Origin: Nereocystis luetkeana
Lineage: Eukaryota; Sar; Phaeophyceae; Laminariales; Laminariaceae
Length of the DNA: 64,000 nucleotides
Reading direction: 5' to 3'
Assembly (NCBI GenBank): GCA_031213475.1
Contig: JARUPZ010000030.1
Span: 3,221,371 to 3,285,370, forward strand
Both the position numbers and the translations under genes were made by a program. Of this stretch, positions 34,201-45,003 are shown piece after piece. Every line of letters starts with the position of its first letter. Positions within the stretch are counted from its first letter, which is position 1. Below the pieces are notes generated by a model, which was not told where the DNA came from, did no database searches, and was given only the letters and a program-made list of their open reading frames with translations.

Positions 34201-37200
34201 GGGTTCTCCGGTTATGTATGATAGTTTGGAAAACGGACCCAAGGACCTCTCCTCTTTACATTCAGGATTGATGCGTTGATGCATTGATGCGTTGTTACTG
34301 TACCGATGCTTACCTCTTACCTCTGTGTTGACCTGCACCCGTGCGGCGCCCGGCAGCTTATTTGGTCGCCCTCTTCCAGCAATAAGAATGGTATGCCTTG
34401 AGTTTTGTTTCGTTTTGTTTTTTTCCCCGGAGCCGACTGAAAGCAAGAGTCTGCGCGCCTTGTCTATCTTATCGCGTCGTGGGCTACCGCAACTCACGAT
34501 GATGTTGTGTTCATAGTGACGGGAGGTGCATATCATCGCACCTCTCCTCCGTCCCCGTCAGCCCCCCACGCACCATCGCGACCTATCCCGTCCTATGTAT
34601 ATGGTGCTTTTTGCGCTGCTGCATATATGGTATACTTTACAACAGGTTTACCAGGGTATGCGGTGGACCTGTGATTGACATCAAACGTTACAGCTCGGGC
34701 AGTGACGGCATGTGGGTTGGATCAGTCAAAACAGAGCGCGACAAGACCACCGCACATCGAATAGTACCACATATCAGGCACCAGATATGTGCTAACTTTT
34801 TGTCCCAAGCCTGCAAACTTGAGTTTTGAGTGAAATTTTGATCTCACTGCCTCGTGTTTCTGTTTTTGATTTGATTTGCTTTGTTTTGTTTTCTTCCCAC
34901 TCAAAGTGACAGCAGTGGGCAGTTTATATTACTCCACCCGCTAATCCTTCGTGTTTTTTCGCGTTGATTGCTTGCTGCTGGACCGCTGAGTACTTGGCTT
35001 TTTTTCTCGTGTTACCGAAATTTGAGCCTGTGAAGAATGACCCCCTTCGCCTGTCCGTCCGACCGTTGCCCGTGGTTGGACAGGAATATTTCCACAATGC
35101 CACGACCAATCATACGACATGGGATCGGCCATCAGCGCCCGCCGCCCCGATGGCCGCCCCGCCGCTGCCATCGAAACCCTCAGGTACTGCCACCCACCAC
35201 CCTCCCTCCCCCCTCCTCCTTTTTTGGTTTGTTGTGTCGTTGTGGTCAGCCCACCTTCTTGTGGAGTGGAAAATCTTGAGGAGTTGAAACCTCGAGAGGG
35301 ATAAACTTGTCGAGTGGAAATCTATGAAGAGTTTGACGTGATTGATGGATAATGATCGTATTTTTTTTTCTTCTCTTATTTTCTGAAATTTGTCCGACAA
35401 TACTTGCCGCCGACCTGGTTGTTGCGGCGTAACCGTCCGGGGGTTAGGGCTCTCCCCTGTTCGCCTCAGTCATCTGGGTTGATGCAGAGGATCACACATG
35501 TTCGGTTGATGCAGACCAGGATCTCAAGCGGAGGTCCTACGTACGTACGTGCGTACGTACATACGTACTGTATTTATGTATATGCGACATCGCGACCTCT
35601 GTTTCGCTCCACCCCACCCCACCCCACCCCACCCCACCCCACGAAGTAACAACTTCTGTAAACATGAGTCGTTCGACCATTTTATTTTCGTTCTATTCAC
35701 CTTTTTTATTTCGACCGACCTTAGGCTGCCACTGTTGCCATGCGCACTCCTGCGCGATTTTTTTTTCCCCAAGTCACTGGAACTTCCCGGGCGTTGCTCA
35801 TATGGTATGTATACACCAGACATACAATCGGGCTTTCATTTGTATGTTACGGCTATCAAAAAACTTGATTTTTTTGGTTTCGAACTCCCGTTATTTTGTT
35901 GTTGTTGACCTGTCTATAATATAGCCGTTAGCCCACCCTCGTCCGATGTTATACCCAGCGAGCGCCCTAGTGTTGTGAGGTGTTTCTTGTCTTTATTATG
36001 AGTAGAAACGGTGCGCCATCTCGAAAGGGATGCGTGGTCAATGGTCGCATGACGTAAGGCAAGCAGCAAATGAATACGCCCCCCCTCCCCCAGAAATAGA
36101 TGCACAGATGTGCCCGTGTGGCAAAGCAATAGAGAGTAGAACTCACATAGTAGGAGAATGTGAAATACACAAGGAGGAACGGGATGTGTTATAAGAGGAG
36201 ATTAGGGAAATAGACGAATGTGACATTGAGGAGTTTGACACGCTAGATAGCAGCGAGAAAACGATCGCTATCCTATTAAATATTAAATAGGAGATAGATG
36301 GTGGCCACAGGCGGCCATACATGAAGGGGATACGATTAGCAAAAAAAAACTATGGAATATGTGGAAACAACGTAATGAGCGCGCAATTGTTGGAGGTGTC
36401 TCTATTAGGAGTAGGAACGGTGCTCCGTCTCGAAAGGGATGCGTGGTCATTGGTCAAATGACTAAGGCAAGCAACAAATGAGTACCCCCCCCCCCCCCCC
36501 CCCCCCCAGCCGTACGACTACGACCAGACATGACATGACTACACCCCCCCCTCCCCCCTCCCCCGTCCGATGCGATGATGCGTGCAGGAGGCGGCATGTT
36601 TGGAGGAGCAGCGAAGAAAAGCGCCCCCGGCGGCACAGCGGGGGGCGGAAAGGCTGCCCCCCCTCAGGACTTACTGGCATCGATTCGAGTGAGTCCGATG
36701 CTTGGTCTTGGTAAATTTCTGACCAGTAGCGTGAACACTCGAACGCCACTCATAGTTTTCTTCACTTCCGCGCGAGTTTGCCGTCGATTCGAGCGAGTGA
36801 GCGAAGAGTCCAACGCTTACTCTTCGCACCGTACCTACTCGGAGTATACCCGGTACGAGTACAATCCATCCATGTTTCACTGGCTTGCGCAGGGGTCGCG
36901 CGGGGTGGTTGAATGACCTCGTGTAGGACGGAAAGTTTTGCAAAATATTCTGGCGTTTTTTACTGGTGTTCCCCTCCGAAGGGCGGCTCATTCCGATTTT
37001 GCGGCCGTACGGTGGGAGACGCCACGGGTGTCGGCACTATTAAATAGGCGTTGGTGGGATCAACGTTGCCGGGTGCGAGTCTTCGTTAGGGATCTGTTGT
37101 AACAAATGTGTTGCCCGCAGGCCTCATCCTGGGCTGACCTGAACTAGGCTACGATGGGGTTGTACATAGCCGCGGGCGCTACAGCCATGCTCTTGAGGAG

Positions 37201-38305
37201 TTTGCTCAGGGTCGAGCGCGGAGCTTGTGGATCCGGTCCGGACCAACACCCGAGGAAGCGCTAAAAATCTCCAAGCACGCAACACGATGCATTGCCGACA
37301 CATACACTTCGTCTTTTTACCACGGGGCTTTATCAGCCGAGGAAGCGGGGATACGGGCGCTCTGGCCGAGGAAAAACGTCATGCAGTCGTCGGTTAACCT
37401 TGTATTGCTGTCGATGGTACTGCGCGTTACGATTGTGTATACTGCAGTGTGGGTCGAACGCCTCGCCAGGTGGCGGGGCTGCTCCTGCTTCGCTTGACCT
37501 AGAGCATGGTTCCGAAGTATTTCCGTCCGGCACATGGTTGCTTCCTCCACGCGGGGGCAAGACGCGCCGCCATCTCTCCGTCGCCGACGGATAGAAACTT
37601 GTAATATTACTAAGTCCCCCCCCCCCCCCCCCCCCGTATAGTATACCTGGTATACTTCGTATGCATATACAGTAGGTTGGGTTGGCGTGGGTTAGCAACG
37701 ACGCTGCAAAACACGCCTCTCTCTGAGTGAGCTATTATAGACAACCAAGGCACTGTTTTTTTTTTGGCGTGTCACCACCGCTGGCGGTCGAGTTAAATCA
37801 TTTTTGTGCCTAGAGAACTTAGTCTCCGCACAAGGGGGATGATCGTATCACGTAGTGTGTATATGGTGAGGTGCCCACGAGGCAGTTACATATTAAAACC
37901 ATTGTTTTCTCGGGAAGTAGCCTCACCAGAAAATAAATCAAGATATTGACGCTGTCGCCCATATGCAACAAAATCCGCCTCTACAGCGGTTCTTCGTAGG
38001 ATGCAGCTCACCCTTCGCGCGATTCGCCCAACAGCTCACGGCGCTTCGCGCTTGGTCCAAGCAACGTCTGCCTGGTCGGTGAAAAACCGACGTGCTCCGT
38101 CCCGGTATTGTAATGATGCGAGGGTCCATGGTCATTCGACTACGCCCGTGAATGATAAAGTGTACACCTCGCCCCCCGCCTCCTGCCGGTCTATGGTCAT
38201 ACGACTACGGTCATGTATGACATTGAGTACCCCTCCCTCCTCCCCTTCCTCCCTGTTCAAATTTATCCCTCTTCCAAGACGACACCCACTATTTCACATA
38301 AGCAT

Positions 38306-38343
<38 letters not shown>

Positions 38344-40010
38344 CTCAACCATTCCTCCCCCAAGGGGGCACCCACCATTTCACATATGATTAGTCACCCC
38401 CCCCCCCATATACCCCCGTTGAAGTCAATCCCTCCTCCAAGGCGAAACCCACTAATTCACACATAATCATACATACCCCCCCCCCCCCCCCCCCCCCCGT
38501 TTATACGACTACAGTACGGCCATGCATGGCTTGAGTGGGTTTACACCCCCCTTGCCTTGCCCCCCGCTGAAGCCCATCTCTCTCCCATGTCGAAACCCAC
38601 TACTTGTCATCGCGAGTAATCCTTCTTTCCTATTGTTGAAACCCCTCGAGCAGGGTGGCGCCGCTCTGAAGAAATCCACCACTGTCGATAGAAGCGCCGC
38701 CCGGGGCGGCGGCTCAGTCATCGGAGGCGGCGGCGACGGCGGCGGGGGCCCAGCAGCTTCCTACTCGGCCCCGCGCCCCGCTCCCGCCGCTTCAGGCGGT
38801 GGCGGCGGTGGTGGTGGTGGTGGGGGAATGATGGGCGAACTTGCTAACGCGATGGCGAGGAGGAGGGCGTCGGGGGACCCTGCTCCGAACAGCGGCGGGT
38901 CGGGTAGGGGGGGCGCGCCCCCTGTGCCGTACTCGGCGCCGGCTCCGCTCGGGGGGGGGGGAAGGTCGTCGCCTCCGTCTGTGCCCGCGCCGATGCCCGG
39001 GCGAGGGATGCCTACCTCGCGGGGAGTTGGTGCCCCTGTCATCCCTGTCAAGGTGTGTTGTGTGTTGTGTGTTGCGTGTGGTGTGTGGTGTGATTTTACT
39101 TTGTTTTGTTTTGTTTGTTTCCCTGGGAAGGCGTGTGGTGTGTGGTGTGATTTTATTTATTTGTTTTTCGGCGATGGGATGGCCTTGGCTTTATATATGT
39201 ATTTATTTTGTCTTCGCTGGAAGGAGGGAGGAGGGGGGGAGGGCGGGGTGCTGTTCTAGTCTGCGAGCCCTTTCATTACGGTTGTGGTGGTCCCATTATG
39301 TTTCCAATCAGTCCCCCCCCCAAAAAAAAAAAAAAAACTAGGGTGCGGCGGTGGAGGGAGTCGAAAAAGAGTTGCCAGAGGTGGCGTTTTTTTTTTTTTT
39401 TTTTTTCGAAGGAGGGGGTTGTGAGTTTTTCGCTCAAGGTTTCATAGGTCTTGCGGCCGTTACGTAGTTTCGACCATTGCTAATCCCACGCCCGGGGGGT
39501 GGTCGCTGCAAGGTGAATGGTCTGTGCGACAATGGTCAGACCTGTTTCCGGTGTTGCTTCATGGGACGCCTGTCGGTGACCGGAGCTTTGCCGTGTCCTG
39601 GGGTGGAGTGCCCGCCACCGCCACGCCCATGCGCTCGAGCCCATAAATAAAACAGCAACCAATTTTGCAAAACCGGCGCATTTCTGACGTTCGCAAAAGG
39701 GTACCAGTGTACCGGGTATCAAAATATGCACCGATGAAAAAGCGCCGGCACTTGCGCATCAATATTTTTTTGTGCCACCCGCATCACATCCCGCCCCGCC
39801 CATGTCTGCATCTCTCTGCAGGCACCCCCTCCAATCCCCACGAAGGCAACCAACGGGGCGGGCTCATGGGGTGCCCCTGCCGCGGCAAGCACTCCCTCTC
39901 CCGCACCCGGAAGGGCTTACGGTAGCAGCGGAGGAGGCGGCGACAACGATCGGCTGGCCGCCATCGACGCGAAGCTCGATAAGATCATGCGGCACCTCGG
40001 CATCTCGTGA
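30464..40010 (+). CDS. WW and WH2 domain protein, actin-regulator-like
   Basis: Exons: 30464-30511, 35084-35183, 36588-36688, 38654-39052, 39822-40010; GT-AG, phases 0, 1, 0, 0; 278 residues. Exon 1 (MSLAPGWAAYKAADGK) and exon 2 (EYFHNATTNHTTWDRP) together form one WW domain, with both Trp and the final Pro in place. Exon 3 ends PPQDLLASIR and exon 4 starts GGAALKKSTTVDRSAA: joined, this is a WH2 actin-monomer-binding motif (LLxxIRxGxxLKK) of the verprolin/WASP type. Exon 4 continues as Gly/Pro-rich sequence with a helix MMGELANAMARRRAS that may be a second actin-binding helix. The last exon ends in DNDRLAAIDAKLDKIMRHLG, an amphipathic helix suited to oligomerisation. Likely a cytoplasmic adaptor that brings actin monomers to a proline-motif partner. 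WW plus WH2 in one small protein is unusual. The first intron is about 4.6 kb and holds three MITE family 2 copies. Confidence 0.85.
31170..31228 (+). repeat. (CTG)n microsatellite
   Basis: About 17 CTG/GCC-type triplets in intron 1 of the WW-WH2 gene. Frames with long Cys, Ala, Ser or Gln runs on either strand come from this repeat and are not genes. Confidence 0.95.
33113..33201. mobile_element. MITE family 2 copy
   Basis: CCCATTTAGAACCGCAGTCC ... TTGTCCCCAAAACGGGACTGCGG..., nearly a perfect palindrome of about 90 bp with a short spacer. First of three copies within 1 kb. Confidence 0.85.
33562..33651. mobile_element. MITE family 2 copy
   Basis: CCCTTATAGCACCGCACTCC ... GTCCCCAAAACGGGACTGGGG TCCTAAAAGGG. 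Slightly more diverged than its two neighbours. Confidence 0.82.
33976..34064. mobile_element. MITE family 2 copy, best preserved
   Basis: Arms CCCTTTTAGAACCGCAGTCC CGTTTTGGGGACAAA and their exact or near-exact complement, with a centre of about 15 bp. In RNA this would fold as one long hairpin. No TTAA is preserved on the left flank (ACTAG), but TTA follows on the right. Confidence 0.88.
35608..35642 (+). repeat. (CCCCA)n microsatellite
   Basis: Seven units of CCCCA in intron 2 of the WW-WH2 gene. Confidence 0.95.
35996..36092 (+). mobile_element. LINE A 3' end
   Basis: GAGTAGAAACGGTGCGCCAT ... GCAAATGAATACG plus C-tract. It is directly followed by a longer LINE A copy with no gap. Confidence 0.65.
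36093..36509 (+). mobile_element. LINE ORF2 C-terminal fragment (family A), longest copy
   Basis: The plus-strand frame opens MCPCGKAIESRTHIVGECEI, a Cys-Cys-His-Cys knuckle typical of the end of non-LTR retrotransposon ORF2, then EERDVL, a stop, and EEFDTLDSSEKTIAIL. A frame shift later, the DNA matches the 8.74 kb copy (GGAGATAGATGGTGGCCACA onward). It ends GAGTAC plus about 25 C. A dead 5'-truncated copy in intron 2 of the WW-WH2 gene. Confidence 0.78.
36510..36566 (+). mobile_element. repeat B tail abutting LINE A
   Basis: CCGTACGACTACGACCAGAC ATGACATGACTACACCCCCC: only the last 35 bp of repeat B plus a C-rich tail. It starts at the end of the previous C-tract and ends 22 bp before the acceptor of WW-WH2 exon 3. 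Confidence 0.55.
37818..38260 (+). mobile_element. repeat B, two copies in tandem
   Basis: A long copy (CCGCACAAGGGGGATGATCG to GAATGATAAAGTGTACACC) is followed by the last 60 bp of a second copy (GGTCTATGGTCATACGACTA to GAGTACCCCTCCC). Aligns with 12255-12627 throughout. Confidence 0.65.
38261..38560 (+). repeat. chain of C-tract units (repeat C) ending with repeat B tail
   Basis: Three units of a 90-bp type, each with words like CCTCCAAG..., CACCCAC(C/T)ATTTCACAT and an ATA(A/G) run, separated by C-tracts of up to 35 bp; then CGACTACAGTACGGCCATGC ATGGCTTGAGT as in repeat B. The chain ends about 95 bp before WW-WH2 exon 4. Confidence 0.6.
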
Positions 40011-41862
40011 GAAGATCCATGCAGGGATTGGAGCTTACGCCTCGTTCTGTTTGTCTGGTTGCATCTGGGGGGAGGGGGGGCGAAGGGTTTCATATTCCTG
40101 TAGTGGCGGCGTTTGGGGACGAGGGGGGTAAGTTGTGGCCGAGATGAGAAGGCCACGGCAAGCAATTTGAAATTTCGTTGTCGTGATCCGCCCGTTCCTC
40201 GGGAATGGTCACGGTGGTTGGGGTCTGGTTCTGTGGTGGATGGTTCCCAGTTTTCCCATCCCGTTTTTGTTTGTCTGTTTTGTCGGGACGGTGTGCTCTG
40301 ACCTCACGGTCTTGACCGAGGTTGAAGCCTCCCAGGCGTGCCCGGTGATTGCCCGGTGATTGGAGTTCGCCAACCATGAAACCTGACCTGTTCAACCCCA
40401 GCGAAGACTCCAACAACAGTCCTCCGGGTTTCCGGATGTTGGTTGGCGGATAATGGGGGGGTGGTAGTCGGGGGGGGGGGGGGGGGTAGTGGGAACGGGG
40501 GTGGTTGGATGTATACAGTATTGAGCCAACCGATTAGTGCGCTAGAAATGTCTTGATGGGTGGGGCTGGGTTTTTGTGTTTCTGCCGTGTTTCTCCGTTG
40601 GAGGCGGCGGCGTAGTCGCGACTTTCTGTTGCGATGTGGTACCACGTACTCGAGATGGCTTACACGTGGCTTGCGGCCTTGGCCCGTGTCGAGTCACTGG
40701 AACCAACCTTGAGTGTCCCCTTTCAAGCACCTTACAACGGTTTTCGCTTATTTTTCGAGATTTTTGTGGTAGGTAGTCTTAGTGTAATGGGCCGTGTGAT
40801 GTACCGTTAGTATTTTCGTGTCTCCCTCTATCTTCGCATTGACTTCATTTGCCGATGCCGCACAGTTTGGTGTTGCGGTTTTCAAAACACGAGTGATGAC
40901 GGCAAATATTGCTTTTGTTCTATATTTAACATCTCGTCTTTTTTTCTTCGTTGCTGGCACTTGCACCCATGCAATATTATACCGGTACTTACCTGTTACC
41001 CGATGTCATGATAAGTGCTCTTTTCTTCTCGTTGGAACCGCTGCGCTCGTCGCCGAAGTGTTCGGCCGGCCTTCGGCGTGGGGTGGAAGGGCGCCTACCG
41101 CTGTTGGTCTGTCCTCCTGACGGTGGATCGGCTCTTGGCACTTCGCCGGTAGGGCCTAGCCGTATGTGAATATGACGCTTCTCAAGCTTCGCTGTGTTTG
41201 TCGCACCCTCTGCCCCAATTATCAGTGTCACGAAAGTCAGAAGAAGTTGACTGCTGGGTTTGGTTTCCAGCATCCGAGTACGTACGTAAATTAGACGTTG
41301 TTCGCAGTGTTCCAACTGGAGTACGAGACGGTTCGACCCGAACAATCATGCAGCTGTGGAAACCCGCCAGTCTTCTCGAAATAGTAAGAAACTGATAACC
41401 AGGTACCAGGTATATATTCCTGGCGAAGGCTACGATTTCTCGTTTCGGGAATGTGTGTGCGTTTTACGCTAACTTTGTATTATGACCGCCCCCAAAGTTC
41501 TCGTTTTCCCGGAGTTTTCTGGCTGGAGTTACTGGGGTGCTCTTCCTTACCTTCTCAGCTCAGAACAATGATACAATAATACCTAATCACCTATCTCTTC
41601 TTGGATTGGAGAATCGGCACGGACACTGGTTGTGCTGGATGTCGACGGGTAGAAAGAACGGTTTAATGTGAAGAACACACACACACACCGAGAACAATTA
41701 TCAAACATTGGCACTGATGCACGCGGCCAAGTATCGGGCCTCTGTTCTGTACAAATAACATTATTTTTCGCAAATGTTTTTGGTTCGCCTCGGTTTGCCT
41801 CCTTCCTTCATCTCCATTCATGTCCGAAAAATACGGGTATGTAGACACTTACCGAAGAATTA

Positions 41863-41966
41863 TTACGGGGGACCGTAGTCAACAGGACCTATGGTATACA
41901 GAAACACCTATATATTCAACCATTTTTACCACCAATATTTGGTCCTGTTAATTATGCCCCCCGTAA
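41863..41966. mobile_element. MITE family 1 copy, reversed, TA duplication
   Basis: TTACGGGGGACCGTAGTCAA ... GCCCCCCGTAA, with TA directly on both sides. Two TATTAATA octamers follow at 41970 and 41988. Confidence 0.88.
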
Positions 41967-42835
41967 TAGTATTAATAGACTATCTTCTATTAATAGTGAG
42001 TCGGCGGTGGGTGGCGCAGGAGACATCGATCGATACGAAATACGAAGTCCAAACTCAGGGTATACAATAGACGCACACGTATAGAAGCTCTCATCTTCTG
42101 TTTTTGATCGGCAAGAAGACGGGGAGAAATCTTCCGTGTCGTGGCGCGGCTGGCAAGAAGATAAATACATGTGGGATATGCTACTGCTACTGCTGTAGGT
42201 ATGGAACAACAGAACGTACGAACTCTACTACCTGGTTTTAAATACCGTGCCAGTACTTGTTTGTGGAAGAATGGGAAACTTTAAAAAAGTGAATTTCTGT
42301 CTCCCCCTTTCTGTAGTACCGTGGTTACCCCTTGACACGCCGAAACGAGCACCCATTGCTCTCATACTCGTCGGATCTCCATAGTGTGGAAATGCATGGG
42401 TTTTAGTCAGTGTGGGCGCGATATGCTTGCTGCTGTATATATTCGACCGTTCTTCTCTCCGAACTATCTTGCCTATCACACGGGGTGCGTGGTACCTACT
42501 TTGATTAGTTAGAGCTACGTAGGGCGTCAGATCGTACTGCAGACTTTCTCTATAACGTGCAGTAGACCGGTCCACGTCTTCTGTCCGCAGCATAGATGGG
42601 TGGATGGGTGGATATGTGGATATTATGGATGTTTGGTGCGTTGATGCGTTGATGGGGTTTTGATGGTTTGATGAGAGAGTGGCAGGTGGGAGGTGGGGTC
42701 TTTTTTTATGGATCCGTCCACGCACAGACACACCAAATCAGGGAGTGACCGTGGGAACAAACGTTGTGTTTCAAGAACCTATCATACAATGACCTAGTCC
42801 ACAAGCAGCTGTGACAATAGCAATCCCCGCTGTGC

Positions 42836-43617
42836 ATGGGGGGTGGCTGCTGTAAGCGGACGGGAAATAATGGAAATGCCGATCGGTTGAACTCACAGCT
42901 GACGTACTCTTTTAGTTTTTTTATAAAAATGGGACGAACGAGCAAACGCACGAGTTTTGTGTGTGTACGATCTTTTTTTTTTGGCGTTTCATTTTTGCTC
43001 TGTGAAGAGAAAAATGCCTTTCAAGAACATAGCACTCCCGCTTCTCCGTACTCCGGCAGCAAGACCGGCACACCCTACCACCTTGCAGGAAATGTGCGCA
43101 ATACCCAGTACCCACCGCTGTACATAGAAACCGTTCTTGTGGACCAAAGTTTTCTGTACCGCAAGGTGCACATGCCGCTACCAACGAACTTCCGAGCAAG
43201 AACCCTGGCAAGGGATGGACGCGTCTCTCAGCGAACGGTGGTGAGTCTTTCCTTCCGCCAGAGATCAAATCCATACCCAGCAAAACATTTCAGACCAGTA
43301 TCAGACAGTACGAGTACTCGGTCGAGTACCGCCGTGTCACACGCAAGCCTCACCCCCCCTGTCACAACGAATTTTCGTGCGGACTCTCTGTCCAAACCAA
43401 CAGGAGCAGGCGCACCAGAAAAAGGGTGGCTCTGGGTAGACCTCGTCGATATCTTTCCTACACTAACGAGTCGCTCGACTTTTGCATCCTCCTCGCTGTC
43501 GAGAAAATAATCAGCGTGGTACAGGTAGCAAGGTGGTGTTGCTACGATCTCACCACCCACCAGGCTACTCGTACTGCTGCTGTGTTCTTGTTGGTGTACA
43601 CGCTTCCCCTTCTTCAA
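42836..43617. CDS. ambiguous coding potential on both strands
   Basis: Plus strand: a 224-codon frame 42836-43510 contains QYPPLYIETVLVDQSFLYRK and SQRTV followed by a strong donor (GTGAGT at 43243). Minus strand: a frame at 43617-43228 contains YHADYFLDSEEDAKVERLVS and LCRKER-like text, and a possible last exon 43153-42989 has an acceptor (TACAG), VQRWVLGIAHISCKVVGCAG, LAAGVRRSGSAMFLKG and a stop after FTEQK. I do not recognise either product. Overlapping open frames can arise by chance at this composition, so at most one strand is likely real; the minus model ends neatly and fills a gap where a minus gene would keep strands alternating. Confidence 0.3.
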
Positions 43618-43794
43618 GCAAGGGTGGGGCAGGGGAAGGCTCTAGTTTTACCCGTGCCACCACGCGAAACACCCGGTGGCTCGGCTAGGGATTGGGGCGG
43701 CAGCGGATACACGCCACACGGCAGGCAGCTTTTTGTGCGCACTAAAAAGTACCTCGGTGCCAAGTACAACCGATTGATCGCGTATCTTGTGCCA

Positions 43795-43903
43795 TTACGG
43801 AGGGCCTATTATAGTAAATGGGACCCACGGTACAGACAAAAACCTATATATCTACCTATTTATACTAACAATATTTGGTCCTACTTACTATGGCCCCCCG
43901 TAA
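43795..43903. mobile_element. MITE family 1 copy, reversed
   Basis: TTACGGAGGGCCTATTATAG ... CTTACTATGGCCCCCCGTAA; internal order reversed (GGGACCCACGGTACAGAC near the left). A TATTAATA octamer begins one base after its right end. Confidence 0.85.
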
Positions 43904-44372
43904 TATTAATACTCGGGGCCTTCGGAGCGAGACATGATGGCAGTGTACACCACGAGTATCAATATCAAAATACAAGACATGATGGGCCCTTAATGCTAAA
44001 TGCAGTACGCATCACGCTGCAAAGCAACACCACCACTGCTGTCTGAACTGTTATAAGAGACCTTTCGACCGACCGAGTTTTTTAGAAGCAACGAACGAGC
44101 GACGCGACCGCCCCTGCCGATCTCGTGCTCCCCGTAAAGTTGGGGTTATATGGCTATATATACCGGTATATACCAGGGCTGAGGTCGGGTGGGGTCTGGG
44201 CCGTCGTGTAAGATAGATATTGACCACCGCAGTGGTCCTGCACGAGTTTTTAGATGCAGAGCGGTGCTGCAATTAGGGCTATACCCACGAGACACCCCGA
44301 CGATGTACCCGATACCCCGCCCTCTTGTCATGTGGTTCCAACTCGAACCCATACGAGGAACTGCTGTGTATA

Positions 44373-44373
44373 C

Positions 44374-44429
<56 letters not shown>

Positions 44430-44430
44430 C
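44373..44430 (+). repeat. (TTG)n microsatellite
   Basis: About 18 TTG units. The valine-, threonine-, leucine- and cysteine-run frames over it are artefacts. Confidence 0.95.
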
Positions 44431-44506
44431 TCACGTTAACTCTTCGCCACAATGCAGGCCGTGGCCATATAGCGCATCGCACGTTGATAGAAACGCTGCG
44501 AGGTAA

Positions 44507-44606
44507 GGCCACTTCTTATGCAGTCGGATTTGCAAGCCAGTTGGAAATAGTGCTATCGGCACGTTCGCACGACTGACCGCAAAATCCGACTGCATAAGAA
44601 GTGGCC
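44507..44606. mobile_element. PIF/Harbinger-type MITE, 100 bp
   Basis: Ends GGCCACTTCTTATGCAGTCG and the exact complement CGACTGCATAAGAAGTGGCC; flanked by TAA on both sides (44504-44506 and 44607-44609). A 3-bp TWA duplication with GGCC... termini is the classic PIF/Harbinger pattern. Confidence 0.88.
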
Positions 44607-45003
44607 TAATGGGGCTCACCCAGTTTTTTGTTCGAACCTCGCGTTTACGTGTACTGAAAGTGTAGAGCACTGGGGCATACCCAGCACTTCTTTGTGTTGT
44701 TTATTGTGGCATGGCCGAACGTGCGTTTTTACTCGAACTGCCGGTACCAATGTGCCACAGCAGTCTCACTCGTATACTGCTCGTATATCAACAGCCCCCT
44801 GATACTGCTGTAGGAGTTTTTGGACATTTTGCAGCAGTACCAGTCATCAATACTCGTACGAAAAGCGGGACTCGCTTTTTGTTCTGTGACTCCTTCCGTT
44901 GCCGACACTTGCTAAATTTCAGGCCCGCCGCCGGACTGGGACTTGGGATCCCTCCCCTCGGCCACCCAAGCCGACTTCAATCCTTCGGCCAATCCTGGCG
45001 GGC

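Larger units (their letters stand above)
40011..45003. other. mostly non-coding interval
   Basis: Holds two MITE family 1 copies, one Harbinger-type MITE, a (TTG)n run and G/C homopolymers. The only stretch with coding-like texture is 42.84-43.62 kb, listed separately. Confidence 0.5.

Noticed and set aside
41400-41420. TACCAGGTA as a methylation or restriction-type (CCWGG) site
   Set aside because: The flanking TA on both sides is part of the enriched word and one copy is visibly an insertion, which a methylation motif would not explain.
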